Assembly (NCBI RefSeq): GCF_040126055.1 | Contig: NZ_CP143541.1 | Coordinates: 2,294,001-2,358,000, forward strand | Length of the DNA: 64,000 nt | Direction of reading: 5' to 3' | From: Pseudalkalibacillus sp. SCS-8 | Lineage (GTDB): Bacteria; Bacillota; Bacilli; Bacillales; Fictibacillaceae | In this document: positions 34,868 through 43,995 of the stretch, one piece after another | How the letters are laid out: the number at the start of each line of letters is the position of its first letter | Position numbering within the stretch: the stretch's first letter is position 1 | The notes under the pieces: generated by a model | Told to the model about the DNA's origin: nothing | Databases searched by the model: none | What the model saw: the letters and a program-made list of their open reading frames with translations, nothing else | Program-made: the position numbers and the translations under genes

Positions 34868-35371
34868 ATGTTCAATAGTGGATTAAGAGGATTCGGTGCT
34901 GGCCTCATTGTAGCAGCAGGCATCCTTGCCATCGTACATTATCAGGGCTCTGGTGCTGAAGATACTCAAGCGAAGGCAGAAGGATCTGAAACCATTACAT
35001 ACGAAGAAGTGAAGAGCTTTCTTGATAGTGAAGGCCTTGTTGCCATTACCCAGGCCGAACTTGATCAAATGAAAGAAGGAAAGGCTGGCAAAGATTCAGA
35101 CGATAAGAAATCTGGTAAAACAGAAGAAGATACAGAAGAAGAATCGGCTGAAAAAGAAGAAGTCATCAAGACGACACTCGTCATCTCGAAAGGAACATCG
35201 ACAGGCGAGGTAACCAGCTTTTTAGAAAAACAAAAAATCATTGATGATGGTGATGACTTGTTGGATTATATCCAAGACCATAACCTTGAAACGAAGGTAC
35301 GGTTTGGCGAATATGATGTGAACAGTAAAATGACGATCGCTCAGATCGCCAAAATCATCACATCACCATAA
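34868..35371 (+). CDS. Membrane-anchored protein with MltG/YceG-like C-terminal segment
   Basis: A 167-residue protein with an N-terminal membrane segment (FGAGLIVAAGILAIVHYQ), a very acidic linker near residues 65-105 (DSDDKKSGKTEEDTEEESAE), and a C-terminal 60 residues of the pattern VISKGTSTGEVTSFLEKQKI...VRFGEYDVNSKMTIAQIAKI. That pattern is the LysM-like subdomain of the endolytic transglycosylase MltG/YceG, but the catalytic domain is missing, so enzyme activity is not expected. B. subtilis YqzC in the same neighbourhood is comparable. Wall binding is an inference. Confidence 0.72.
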   Translation: MFNSGLRGFGAGLIVAAGILAIVHYQGSGAEDTQAKAEGSETITYEEVKSFLDSEGLVAITQAELDQMKEGKAGKDSDDKKSGKTEEDTEEESAEKEEVIKTTLVISKGTSTGEVTSFLEKQKIIDDGDDLLDYIQDHNLETKVRFGEYDVNSKMTIAQIAKIITSP

Positions 35372-35375
35372 AATA

Positions 35376-35405
35376 GGAGAGCAGCCTTTACGGCTGCTCT
35401 TTCGT
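35376..35405 (+). terminator. Terminator of the two-gene MltG-related operon
   Basis: AGAGCAGCC-TTTAC-GGCTGCTCT, a 9-bp perfect stem followed by TTTC. Confidence 0.85.
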
Positions 35406-35426
35406 TATAATGCGGGATGTAAGCAT

Positions 35427-35590
35427 AATGAAACACTGTTTATCTGCCCTGAAATCACCAAATCACCATCTTGAGGGCAATGAAACGCTGTTTATCTGCC
35501 CCGAAATCACAAAATTACCATTTTGAGGGCAATGAAACGGTGTTTATCTGCCCCGAAATCACAAAAACACCATTATAAGGGGCAATGAAC
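35427..35590. repeat. Array C: three 52-bp units plus a partial fourth, different sequence
   Basis: AATGAAACRSTGTTTATCTG recurs at 35427, 35479 and 35531 (period 52), with a partial copy at 35584 after a one-base insertion. Inverted arms GGGCA and TGCCC enclose ATGAAACGCTGTTTATC. It lies between the convergent MltG-related and phoU genes. The sequence is unrelated to arrays A and B, yet the period is the same. Confidence 0.88.
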
Positions 35591-35629
35591 TTACATTCCC
35601 TATAATAATATTCTCAAAAAACCCACAAA

Positions 35630-35655
35630 AAAGGACTGACAGCTGTCAGTCCTTT
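35630..35655. terminator. Terminator of the pst-phoU operon
   Basis: AAAGGACTGACAGCTGTCAGTCCTTT, a perfect 26-base palindrome flanked by A and T runs. Confidence 0.85.
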
Positions 35656-35668
35656 CATTCATACTATA

Positions 35669-36328
35669 CTATTCGTTCAAGTCGTAGTGCTTTCCTTTTA
35701 CAAGATAGACGATGTTTTCACCGATATTCGTTGCGTGGTCTGCGGCACGCTCAATATAGCGGCAAATGAAGCTCAACTGAATGATTTGGTTGGTTGAGTC
35801 CGGATTTTCTTTCATAGTACCAAGAAGCTCCTGGATCAATTCACCGTACTTCTCATCAACATAGTCATCTCGGTCTGCCATCTTCTTAGCTAGTACGATA
35901 TCTTCATCGTTATAGGCCTTGATCGCTTCCCCTAACATCGTTTTCGCAATTTCAGCAAGCTCAGGAATATCGACCAATTCTTTAATTAATGGTTCCTTAC
36001 CAATGCGAATGACCGATTTTGAGATATTCACGGCGAAGTCCGCAATACGTTCAACATCAGAAGAAATCTTGATTGCCACGATGATGCGGCGCAAATCACT
36101 CGCAACGGGAGCTTGCTTGGCGATAAGGAGAATCGCTTTATCGTTGATTTCCTCTTCCAGTTCATTGATGCGATGATCATTCTCGATGATACGCAAAGCT
36201 TTGTCTACATCTTGGTTTTTCAAGGAATCAATTGCATCATCAAGCGCCGTTTCCGCCAAATTACCGAGTTCAACTAACATATCTCTCAATTCATCAAGCT
36301 GGGTTTGAAAACTTTCTCTTACAACCAT
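35669..36328 (-). CDS. phoU: Phosphate-signalling regulator PhoU
   Basis: A 219-residue helical protein made of two PhoU repeats, starting MVVRESFQTQLDELRDMLVE at 36328 with AGGGGAG eight bases upstream (the GTG at 36337 abuts the site). Metal-cluster-type motifs are visible once per repeat: SSDVERIADFAVNIS near 90-104 and CRYIERAADHATNIGE near 190-205. PhoU couples the Pst transporter to PhoR-type sensors and lowers phosphate uptake when phosphate is plentiful. It is the last gene of pstSCAB-phoU, 14 bases after pstB. B. subtilis lacks phoU in its pst operon, so this operon is organised more like other Bacillales. Confidence 0.92.
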   Translation of the reverse strand: MVVRESFQTQLDELRDMLVELGNLAETALDDAIDSLKNQDVDKALRIIENDHRINELEEEINDKAILLIAKQAPVASDLRRIIVAIKISSDVERIADFAVNISKSVIRIGKEPLIKELVDIPELAEIAKTMLGEAIKAYNDEDIVLAKKMADRDDYVDEKYGELIQELLGTMKENPDSTNQIIQLSFICRYIERAADHATNIGENIVYLVKGKHYDLNE

Positions 36329-36342
36329 GTTATACACTCCCC

Positions 36343-37179
36343 TTAACCGAATCGTCCAGTGATATAATCCTCAGTTCTCTTATCATCAGGATTTGAAAAG
36401 AGCTTGTTCGTATCCGTGAATTCAACAACTTCTCCATTCAAGAAAAATGCGGTCTTATCAGAGATACGTGCAGCTTGCTGCATGTTATGAGTAACGATAA
36501 TAATACTGTAATCTTTTTTCAATTCTTGTACAAGCTCTTCTACCTTCAATGTTGAAATCGGGTCAAGAGCAGATGTTGGCTCGTCCATCAAGATGACGTC
36601 TGGTTCGATCGCTAGACAACGTGCAATACAGATTCTTTGCTGCTGACCACCAGAGAGTCCATATGCGTTTTCATTCAAGCGGTCTTTTACTTCATCCCAG
36701 ATGGCAGCTCCGCGTAGACTTTTCTCTACAATTTGATCAAGTACTTTCTTGTTTTTGATTCCATGAATACGTGGTCCATACGCAATGTTATCATAGATGG
36801 ATTTCGGAAATGGATTCGGCTTCTGGAACACCATACCGACTTGCGTACGTAATTCTTCCACACGATATCTCGGGTCGAAAATGCTTTTTTGACGGTATTG
36901 GATTGCACCTGATACTTTTACGATCGGTACCATTTCGACCATACGGTTCAACGTCTTGATGAATGTGGATTTACCACAACCGGAAGGTCCGATGATCGCA
37001 GTGACCTGATTTTCAGGTATTTGTAGGTTGATATCTTTCAGGGCATGGTCATCGCCATACCAGAGGTTAAGATCCTTCGTTTCGAACACCGTTTTCTTAG
37101 GCTTGTTGGCCTTTTTATCATTGTCTTTATCTTGAGGAACTTCAGCGAATTTCTTTTCGTTATCAGTAATAGTGGACAT
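36343..37179 (-). CDS. pstB: Phosphate ABC transporter ATP-binding protein
   Basis: A 278-residue ATPase starting [20 protein letters not shown]; the ATG at 37179 is nine bases from GGAGG, while the one at 37185 is only three away. Walker [10 protein letters not shown] is near residue 65, the signature LSGGQQQR near 175, Walker [13 protein letters not shown] near 193 and the switch His in [10 protein letters not shown]. An unusual lysine-rich N-terminal extension ([12 protein letters not shown]) precedes the domain. PstB drives high-affinity phosphate import through PstC-PstA. There is a single copy, whereas B. subtilis has two. Confidence 0.93.
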   Translation of the reverse strand: MSTITDNEKKFAEVPQDKDNDKKANKPKKTVFETKDLNLWYGDDHALKDINLQIPENQVTAIIGPSGCGKSTFIKTLNRMVEMVPIVKVSGAIQYRQKSIFDPRYRVEELRTQVGMVFQKPNPFPKSIYDNIAYGPRIHGIKNKKVLDQIVEKSLRGAAIWDEVKDRLNENAYGLSGGQQQRICIARCLAIEPDVILMDEPTSALDPISTLKVEELVQELKKDYSIIIVTHNMQQAARISDKTAFFLNGEVVEFTDTNKLFSNPDDKRTEDYITGRFG

Positions 37180-37197
37180 GGACATATCCCTCCAAAA

Positions 37198-38082
37198 TTA
37201 TAATCTCTTCTGAAATTTGTTACGGATGATGACTGCAATTGAGTTCATTGCAAACAAGAGCAACAATAGGATAACAATGGCAGCTGCAGCCAAGTTTGCA
37301 TACTCATCCACTAATGCAGAATCAATTGTCCAGTAGTAGATCTGCAATGGCATAACCGTGAACTTGTCGAAAATATTATCCGGAAACGGAATGATTAATG
37401 CTGGGATTCCGAGTACAACGAGTGGTGCAGTTTCCCCAATTGCACGCGAAAGCGCCAATATTGAACCTGTCAAAATCCCAGGTAAAGATGCAGGCAAAAC
37501 GACACGCTTAACGGTCTGCCATTTTGTAGCTCCCATACCATAGGAAGCTTCTCTCAAATATTGGGGTACAGCACGAATCGCTTCCTGGCTGGCTACGACC
37601 ACGATCGGTAAAACCAAAAGCGACATCGTCAAACCACCAGCTAGGACGATATTGCCTAAATTCATCCCTTTAACGAACACTGTAAGTCCAAGAAGACCGA
37701 AAACAATTGAAGGTACACCGGCAAGGTTTGAAATGTTCGTTTGAATCAATGACTGCAGGCGATTTTTTTTCGCATACTCTTCCAAATAAATTGCGGTTCC
37801 GACTCCTAGGAATAGCGTTACAGGGGCTACTACAAACATGAGCCAGAACGTACCGAGTAACGGTCCCATAACACCCGCATTTTCAGCCATCGTAGATAAT
37901 TTTCCTGTGATGAATTGCCAATCAATCCATTCCACTCCTTGTGACAACACGCGGTACATGAGAATGACTAACACAATTAATCCGAATATCGTCGATAAGA
38001 AGAATAGTGATTTGGCTAATTTATTGAGTAACAAACGTGGACCCATTTTATTTTGAACTTGACTCGTGTCAACATATTTCAT
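37198..38082 (-). CDS. pstA: Phosphate ABC transporter permease PstA
   Basis: A 294-residue permease with six membrane segments, starting MKYVDTSQVQNKMGPRLLLN with GGAGG upstream. The EAA coupling loop is seen as REASYGMGATKWQTVKRVV near 175-193, followed by LPGILTGSILALSRAIGETA. It pairs with PstC in the membrane and contacts PstB. It is two bases downstream of pstC and 18 ahead of pstB, consistent with one transcript. Confidence 0.93.
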   Translation of the reverse strand: MKYVDTSQVQNKMGPRLLLNKLAKSLFFLSTIFGLIVLVILMYRVLSQGVEWIDWQFITGKLSTMAENAGVMGPLLGTFWLMFVVAPVTLFLGVGTAIYLEEYAKKNRLQSLIQTNISNLAGVPSIVFGLLGLTVFVKGMNLGNIVLAGGLTMSLLVLPIVVVASQEAIRAVPQYLREASYGMGATKWQTVKRVVLPASLPGILTGSILALSRAIGETAPLVVLGIPALIIPFPDNIFDKFTVMPLQIYYWTIDSALVDEYANLAAAAIVILLLLLFAMNSIAVIIRNKFQKRL

Positions 38083-38084
38083 AA

Positions 38085-38939
38085 TTAATATTCCTCCCTG
38101 AACCTACGAGAAATATACTGTGCAATCAGGTTCATAATCAATGTAAAGACGAACAACGTCATCGCCACAGCATATAGGCTGTAATATAAAGTAGAGCCAG
38201 CAGGTGCTTCTCCTCCAGTAACCTCTACGATATATGCTGTCATCGTCTGCATGGATTGAGTAATATCGAATGTGAAATTCTTTGAACTTCCACTTGCAAT
38301 CGTAACAATCATCGTTTCCCCAATGGCACGTGATATCGCAAGCACGAAGGAAGCGATAATCCCAGAGATAGATGCAGGAATTACTACACGCCATGTCGTT
38401 TCAAGCCTGGTTGCACCAAGTGCGAATGCACCCTGCCTCATTTCTGAAGGTACTGAACTCATAGCATCCTCAGAAAGTGATGCTACCATCGGAATAATCA
38501 TGATACCCATAACCAGCCCTGGGCTTAAAATATTGGTCGGGTCTAGGCCAGGTATGAAGGTTCTCAAGATTGGAGTTACAAATGTGTAGGCAAAGAAACC
38601 ATACACAATTGTAGGAATTCCAGCAAGTATCTCTAATAGCGGTTTTAACGTTCTTCTCACCTTATCGGATGCATATTCACTTAGATATACCGCAGTCATC
38701 AAACCAACAGGTATAGCAACGAACATCGCAATAATTGTAGAAAGAAGCGTCCCGGTCAATAACGGTAACACGCCAAACTCTGCATTTGCTCCAAGTGGCT
38801 TCAATCTCGTTCCAGTAAAGAAATCCCAAAATGGAACTGCCCTAAAGAATGCAATCGTTTCTACTGTCAAAGTAGCCAATATACCGATTGTTGTTAGGAT
38901 AGATATGATTGCGATTGACAGCAGCACTTTAGGGACCAT
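38085..38939 (-). CDS. pstC: Phosphate ABC transporter permease PstC (N-terminus displaced by an apparent frameshift)
   Basis: The open frame gives 284 residues with six membrane segments, starting MVPKVLLSIAIISILTTIGI, and the EAA loop QGAFALGATRLETTWRVV near 165-182, followed by SISGIIASFVLAISRAIGE. PstC proteins usually carry about 25 more residues at the N-terminus. Those residues are present just upstream (38940-39016) with a good ribosome site but one base out of frame, at a run of six A. The ATG used here has only GGGA close by. Either the array has lost one A (mutation or sequencing error) or the shorter protein is made by coupling. Confidence 0.85.
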   Translation of the reverse strand: MVPKVLLSIAIISILTTIGILATLTVETIAFFRAVPFWDFFTGTRLKPLGANAEFGVLPLLTGTLLSTIIAMFVAIPVGLMTAVYLSEYASDKVRRTLKPLLEILAGIPTIVYGFFAYTFVTPILRTFIPGLDPTNILSPGLVMGIMIIPMVASLSEDAMSSVPSEMRQGAFALGATRLETTWRVVIPASISGIIASFVLAISRAIGETMIVTIASGSSKNFTFDITQSMQTMTAYIVEVTGGEAPAGSTLYYSLYAVAMTLFVFTLIMNLIAQYISRRFREEY

Positions 38940-39016
38940 TTTTTCCCAAATGCGTCCGCGTTCATTGTTTGTTTATTCTTGTGGATCATATCTCTTACAT
39001 TCACATTTTTATCCAC
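38940..39016 (-). pseudogene. pstC: Out-of-frame 5' segment of pstC
   Basis: AAAGGAG, eight bases, then GTG GAT AAA AAT GTG AAT reads into VDKNVNVRDMIHKNKQTMNA and DAFGKK, then leaves frame at GGGAAAAAATGG. Adding one A gives FGKKMVPKVLLS, continuous with PstC and making a 310-residue product of normal length. Confidence 0.6.
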
Positions 39017-39100
39017 TTTTATTTCTCCTTTCACCCATCACACTTACTGTTTAGAGAATTTTCAGGCTAGTAAGAAAACACACATAAAAATCTAAGAAGA

Positions 39101-39125
39101 TGAGAGGTCCATAAAGTCCCTCTCA
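39101..39125 (-). terminator. Attenuator-like hairpin between pstS and pstC
   Basis: TGAGAGG-GACTTTATGGA-CCTCTCA on the minus strand, followed only by TCTTCTTAGATTTTT. A weak terminator or stabilising stem here would favour pstS over the rest of the operon. Confidence 0.5.
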
Positions 39126-39156
39126 CCTTCAAAGATTCAACTAACCGTTGTTAATC

Positions 39157-40110
39157 TTACTTCAAACCTTCAAGGTATTCAACAGCTTCAGCGTATTCTT
39201 CTTCTGGTAATGGTGCGAATCCAGTTTCTTTTGCTACATCACCAGCATTCTCCATTGCGTAGATTGCGAAATCCAACACTTGTGCCTTCTCTTTCGCCAT
39301 CTTTTCGTTCAAGTATGTGAATACTGGACGTGTGAATGGAGCGTACTCGCCATCTTCCTTGATTGTATCGATAGATGGTTCAACTGGTCCGTTACCAAAG
39401 TCGATTTTCACGGCTTTAAGCTTGTCATTGTTGTTTTCGTAGTAGCCATAACCGAAGTATGCAATTGCGTTCTTATCTTTAGAAACCATGTCTACAAGAG
39501 TTGAGTATTCTTGTTGAAGGTTGATATCATCGCGAAGTTCTTGTTCTTCAAGAATTGTCTCATAGAAAAATTCGTATGTTCCATGGTTTTCATTCGGTCC
39601 GTATGCTTTAATTTTTTCATCAGGGAAGTCTGAACGTACATCAGACCATTTCTCTTTGTTTGCACTTGCTAGGAAGATGTCAATAACTTCTTCTTGAGTG
39701 AGATGATCGATCCAGTCGTTATCTTTATTTACTACGATTGTAATTCCGTCTAGAGCAAGCTTTAATTCTTTATATTCGATTCCAAGTTTTTCGGCTTTCG
39801 CTTTTTCTTCTTCTTTAATTTTACGGGAAGCGTTACTTAGGTCTGTTCCGCCACCTTCAGTCAAAAACTTTTTAAACCCAGCACTTGAGCCAGCACGTCC
39901 AACTTCAACAGAGACATTTTCATTTTCACCCATATAGTTTTCAGATAGTCGAGCCATCAATGGATAAACAGTACCAGAACCGTCAATTACAACACTGCCT
40001 TCTAATTGTTCACCGTCTCCGCCTTCTTCACCATTTCCGCAAGCTGCAGTAAATACCATTAATGCCGCCAGCATGATAAAGAGCGTGCTTTTCTTAAAAG
40101 CTTTCATCAT
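39157..40110 (-). CDS. pstS: Phosphate-binding lipoprotein PstS
   Basis: A 317-residue substrate-binding lipoprotein starting MMKAFKKSTLFIMLAALMVF with GGGGG upstream. The lipobox FTAACGNGEEG marks lipidation at Cys 24. Phosphate-binding segments are visible as VIDGSGTVYPLMARLSE near 40-56, GRAGSSAGFKKFL near 68 and ALDGITIVVNKDN near 120. It captures phosphate outside the membrane and hands it to PstC-PstA. It is the first gene of the operon, 100-odd bases downstream of a PhoP box. Confidence 0.93.
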   Translation of the reverse strand: MMKAFKKSTLFIMLAALMVFTAACGNGEEGGDGEQLEGSVVIDGSGTVYPLMARLSENYMGENENVSVEVGRAGSSAGFKKFLTEGGGTDLSNASRKIKEEEKAKAEKLGIEYKELKLALDGITIVVNKDNDWIDHLTQEEVIDIFLASANKEKWSDVRSDFPDEKIKAYGPNENHGTYEFFYETILEEQELRDDINLQQEYSTLVDMVSKDKNAIAYFGYGYYENNNDKLKAVKIDFGNGPVEPSIDTIKEDGEYAPFTRPVFTYLNEKMAKEKAQVLDFAIYAMENAGDVAKETGFAPLPEEEYAEAVEYLEGLK

Positions 40111-40215
40111 GAAATCCCCCTGTATCGTTTATATTTTGGGTAGTTTGAAATAGATGAGTATGGTTTCTCTCTATTCCGAGATAGGGCGAATTGCCCGCTT
40201 TCCCTTACAATGCCC

Positions 40216-40269
40216 ATAATATCGATATCTTATTAAGTGTGTATAAACGGATTGTAAAGGTTTTGTAAA
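40216..40269 (-). promoter_or_regulatory. PhoP-activated promoter of the pst operon
   Basis: On the minus strand four direct repeats begin every 11 bp: TTTACA (40264-40269), TTTACA (40253-40258), TTTATA (40242-40247) and TTAATA (40231-40236), followed nine bases later by TATTAT (40216-40221) as -10. This is the classical PhoP tandem-repeat arrangement covering the -35 region. Confidence 0.85.
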
Positions 40270-40363
40270 GATGGGTCGAAAGTGATGGGTTTTTGGCGAT
40301 TCACACATGTTTATATACCCTTACCACAATGGTCAAAGACCTAAACGATTTCATGATAAAAAT

Positions 40364-40418
40364 AAAAAGGATTGACCGAAATGTGGCTAAAAGCACATTT
40401 TCAGAGCAATCCTTTTTT
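40364..40418 (-). terminator. Terminator of pbpA
   Basis: AAAAGGATTG...CAATCCTTTTT with an inner stem AAAATGTG/CACATTT; T runs on both strands. Confidence 0.8.
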
Positions 40419-40419
40419 C

Positions 40420-42474
40420 CTAACGATCGTTCTTCTTTTCTACGTCTTCCTCTTCATCTTCCGGTTTATCTGATAAATCCTTCGTATACCCTTTTTCTTT
40501 CAGTTCAAAATAGGCATCTAAAGCCTGTCTGCCGATTTCCTTATTGATTGCACCCTCCACTGCGTAAGGACTTACAACAGCAAATGCAATTTCCGGATTA
40601 TCATGTGGTGCATATCCTACAAGTGTGAGGATATAGGAATCCCCATCATATTGGGCTGTCCCTGTCTTACCTGCAGCGACATATCCTTCCGTATCTTTGA
40701 ATTGGGTATAAGCCGTACCGTTTTTCGTATTCATGACCATCCATAGCCCTTGTTTCACCCGATCGATCCATTCAGGTTTCATGTCAATCCGGTTCAATAC
40801 GTTCGGCTCAAATTGATAGATGCTTTCACCAGGCTCTTCTGCACTTGCACTTGGACTTTTGATTTCCTTCATAAAATGTGGCTGCATTCGATACCCATTA
40901 TTGGCGATCGTCGATATATACTGCACCATTTGCATCGGTGTATACGTATCAAACTGGCCGATCCCCATATCCATCAAGTTACCGAGTGCTTTCACCCCGC
41001 CATTGTATCCATCATCTTCATACGGAAGATCGATACCCGTCGGTACACCAAGACCGAATTGATTAAAATAATAGCGCATTGTTCTGAATGATTTTTCAGG
41101 GTTTGTAAATCCTCTTTTTTCATCATAATCATACCCGGCCATCATCATGGCAATCCGGAACATGTATACGTTGGAGGACTTTTGTAAAGCCTCGACATCA
41201 CTTACATATCCCATATTCTTGTAGGATTTTTTGATTTTCGTACCCGGAAGCTTCAATGGCGTATCATACAACACCGTACCGGGTTGGATGACGCCTGTCT
41301 GGTACCCCGTCAGCACTGTTGCTGCCTTGACGGTTGACCCCATCGGGTACTGGTTGTAGACATTCCCGAAAGGAACATCGGTGAACTTGCCATCCTCGAG
41401 TTCTTTTCCGACCATCGAATAGATTTCTCCCGTATTCGGATCCATCATCACGACGTATGAGCTTTTCAAACGGTTGTTTTCGGCATATTCTCTGCGCGCC
41501 TTTAGGATCTGCTCTTCAACGATCTTTTCAACCTTTTTCTGAAGCTCCATATCGATCGTCAAAACGATATCATATCCTCTGCTCCCCGGATTTTCGGCTG
41601 GTTTTCCGACCGGATTCCCTGATTTATCGGTAATGTAATTAATCTTCGTCTTCGTTCCTCTCAGAACGGATTCATATTGCTGCTCTAAAAAGCTTGTCCC
41701 AACGAGATCATTACGGTCTCTTCCTTCCAACTCATAGCCCTTGATCATCTCTTTAGGGATCTGACCCACCTTACCGAAAATGGACTGTAGCGTTCTTTCA
41801 TACGGATACGTTCGTTGGGCATCAGGTTTGATGTCAATCATCCCATTGAACTCATCCAAACGTTCACTGATCAAGGCCATTTCCTCTTCGGTCGCACCGA
41901 CTTTAACACGCTGCGGTGTCAATGCATAGCCTCTGATCATTTCTCTCCAGATAGCGGCAATTTCTTCTTCCTGTTCTGAGAGATCAATCTCCTCGATATC
42001 AAGACGATCAATGACCAGTTTGTATTGTTCTTTATCCGACAGCTCTTCTCTTTCTTTATCGGTCAATAGGTTTTCATACACATCTTGAGCATCCACTTTG
42101 TATGAAAGATAGAAATCCTTTATATCACGCTCAGTCAGCTCTTCTGTATCCTTATCGATGTATTCCGATAGCTTTTGCGCAACTTCATAGATATCTTCTT
42201 TCTTCGTATTGTTCGTCCGTGTAAACGTTATTGAAAAGACCGGTTTGTTATCGACCACCACCCTGCCATGCCGATCGAACATTTTTCCACGTGGTGCATC
42301 GAGCTTTGCCGTAATATTTTCCGTGCGATCTGCTTCAGCCTTGAACGATGTGCCATGCACAATCTGAATGACACCTAATCGTAAAATCAAGGCAGTAAAC
42401 ATAATAAAAACGCTTAGAAACAATATATTCAAGCGAAGAGGAACGTGACTTCTCTTCTTCTTCTTGGTATCCAT
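40420..42474 (-). CDS. pbpA: Penicillin-binding protein 2, class B transpeptidase
   Basis: A 684-residue peptidoglycan transpeptidase with one N-terminal membrane anchor (residues 15-35, LNILFLSVFIMFTALILRLG). The pedestal domain covers about residues 55-300, with APRGKMFDRHGRVVVDNKP near 72. Transpeptidase motifs are present: YPMGSTVKAATVL with the active-site Ser near 380, SSNVYMF near 433 and AGKTGTAQYD near 613. The C-terminus is acidic (DKPEDEEEDVEKK). It fits the PBP2A/PbpA (elongation) group of B. subtilis, and its position between pstS and yqgE agrees. PbpA crosslinks side-wall peptidoglycan with PbpH in the Rod complex. Confidence 0.92.
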   Translation of the reverse strand: MDTKKKKRSHVPLRLNILFLSVFIMFTALILRLGVIQIVHGTSFKAEADRTENITAKLDAPRGKMFDRHGRVVVDNKPVFSITFTRTNNTKKEDIYEVAQKLSEYIDKDTEELTERDIKDFYLSYKVDAQDVYENLLTDKEREELSDKEQYKLVIDRLDIEEIDLSEQEEEIAAIWREMIRGYALTPQRVKVGATEEEMALISERLDEFNGMIDIKPDAQRTYPYERTLQSIFGKVGQIPKEMIKGYELEGRDRNDLVGTSFLEQQYESVLRGTKTKINYITDKSGNPVGKPAENPGSRGYDIVLTIDMELQKKVEKIVEEQILKARREYAENNRLKSSYVVMMDPNTGEIYSMVGKELEDGKFTDVPFGNVYNQYPMGSTVKAATVLTGYQTGVIQPGTVLYDTPLKLPGTKIKKSYKNMGYVSDVEALQKSSNVYMFRIAMMMAGYDYDEKRGFTNPEKSFRTMRYYFNQFGLGVPTGIDLPYEDDGYNGGVKALGNLMDMGIGQFDTYTPMQMVQYISTIANNGYRMQPHFMKEIKSPSASAEEPGESIYQFEPNVLNRIDMKPEWIDRVKQGLWMVMNTKNGTAYTQFKDTEGYVAAGKTGTAQYDGDSYILTLVGYAPHDNPEIAFAVVSPYAVEGAINKEIGRQALDAYFELKEKGYTKDLSDKPEDEEEDVEKKNDR

Positions 42475-42508
42475 TCCCCATCTCCTTTATATGTAACGTA
42501 ATTCGAAA

Positions 42509-42625
42509 GAGGGTGACCAGAATCCATTAAGTCAGACAGCTCCTGCACAACATTTTGAATGGATTACAGCTTCATTCAAATATGGTTGTAGGGAGGAACT
42601 CGCCTGACACTTCGGGGTCACCCTC
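42509..42625. repeat. 117-bp foldback element (MITE-like or structured RNA)
   Basis: Perfect 10-bp termini GAGGGTGACC and GGTCACCCTC enclose further nested pairs: GTCAG/CTGAC, CTCC/GGAG, ACAAC/GTTGT and TTTGAATG/CATTCAAA, so nearly the whole element folds into one rod. AAA flanks both sides, which could be a target duplication. It sits between yqgE and pbpA and holds no gene. Confidence 0.65.
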
Positions 42626-42682
42626 AAATGACATAAATCGACTTTTATTGTATCGTATCTTTATTTTAAACAAAAGAAAAAG

Positions 42683-43945
42683 TTATGCATTCGACTCTTT
42701 TTCGTTCGAAAGTACGACAGGTTCATTATCTTCTGAGTTGAATTGGACTTTTCTGATACAGAAGTAGATGAGTGTATGTCCAATCCCGATAATCGGTAGT
42801 AAATATGGGATGCTTTTCTCCTCGTTGAAGAAGGTTATGGCAAAAATGAACAACAGGATGGAAGTTATCCTACCATAATTTAAATACAATTCACGTACAA
42901 CAATGTATTCAATCCGCATTTCTCTCGCATTCCAGCTGCGGCCGATAACATCATATGTAAGTGAAACGTATGGTACGAGAAGAATTGGATAGGCAATTGA
43001 TATGATGACGCCATAAGTCAACAGCTTCGCAAACGTCAAGTCGAACAGGATCAACACGAGAGCGCCATATAGTATGAGTCCTCCAAATAGGATCGCTTTC
43101 TTGCGATATCTCGATTTGATAAACCTGGTGGCCAAATAATAAACGACAAAAGACACTGCCGAGTTGATCAATCCGAAGGTTCCAAGTGCCAGCTCGCTGT
43201 TCGTCGTAATGAAGACCCAAACGACGATGACAAAAATGAACGTCCCTTCCCTCAGCCCTTGAAAGAAATGGGCGTTCAAGATCCTTTTCCAATTTGGATT
43301 CTCTTTACGTTCTTTAATGATTCGAACGAAGGAATACACCCCTTTTGCTTCACGTCTATTCAACATGAAGCTCATGATGACAGCTCCAAAGAAAAGCGTC
43401 AGGGAAATTGCAAAGATCGTCTTATAGCCCACAAACTGATCCATACGCGTAATGATCCATCCTGCAAGAAAAGGACCGACCATCCCTGCAAAGGAAGTCA
43501 ACAGGCCAAGGAAGCCATTGAAGAAATCACGCGTATCCGGTTCTGTGATTTCGAATGTCAGAACATTAAAGGCTAACCAATAAAAACCCATCCCGACACC
43601 AAGTAAAGCCCCTAACAATATTAAAAACTGCTCAGCTCTTACTCCCAGCAGCAGGACAGTCAAATAGAAAATGGACAAGGTGATGACACCTAATCGTAGT
43701 ACGATGACACGATCGATTCGCTTGGCGATACGTCCTGCAAGAATGAATGTGATGGGCTGAAAAATCACGATCGAGAGGTTATAAATCGCAATATCAATGA
43801 ATTTCCCGGACTGTTTCCAAAGGAATACATTGACGAACGTATTGGACAACGCAATGCTCAAGGCGTATAACCCGCCAATAATCAAAAGCATCAGTAAATC
43901 TTTTGTTATATCAATGTTTCCGATCACTTTTTGTAAAGCCTTCAT
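42683..43945 (-). CDS. yqgE: MFS transporter, YqgE-like
   Basis: A 420-residue transporter with about 12 membrane segments, starting MKALQKVIGNIDITKDLLML. The segment GRIAKRIDRVIVLRLGVITL near 72-91 is the MFS loop 2-3 signature, repeated in weaker form as RFIKSRYRKKAILFGGLILY. Substrate is unknown; YqgE in B. subtilis holds the same place between sodA and pbpA. It is followed by the 117-bp foldback element. Confidence 0.82.
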   Translation of the reverse strand: MKALQKVIGNIDITKDLLMLLIIGGLYALSIALSNTFVNVFLWKQSGKFIDIAIYNLSIVIFQPITFILAGRIAKRIDRVIVLRLGVITLSIFYLTVLLLGVRAEQFLILLGALLGVGMGFYWLAFNVLTFEITEPDTRDFFNGFLGLLTSFAGMVGPFLAGWIITRMDQFVGYKTIFAISLTLFFGAVIMSFMLNRREAKGVYSFVRIIKERKENPNWKRILNAHFFQGLREGTFIFVIVVWVFITTNSELALGTFGLINSAVSFVVYYLATRFIKSRYRKKAILFGGLILYGALVLILFDLTFAKLLTYGVIISIAYPILLVPYVSLTYDVIGRSWNAREMRIEYIVVRELYLNYGRITSILLFIFAITFFNEEKSIPYLLPIIGIGHTLIYFCIRKVQFNSEDNEPVVLSNEKESNA

Positions 43946-43995
43946 GGTTTGTCTCCCCTTTACTCACAACCCTAGTTTTCCTAAAAGCCCTGTGG

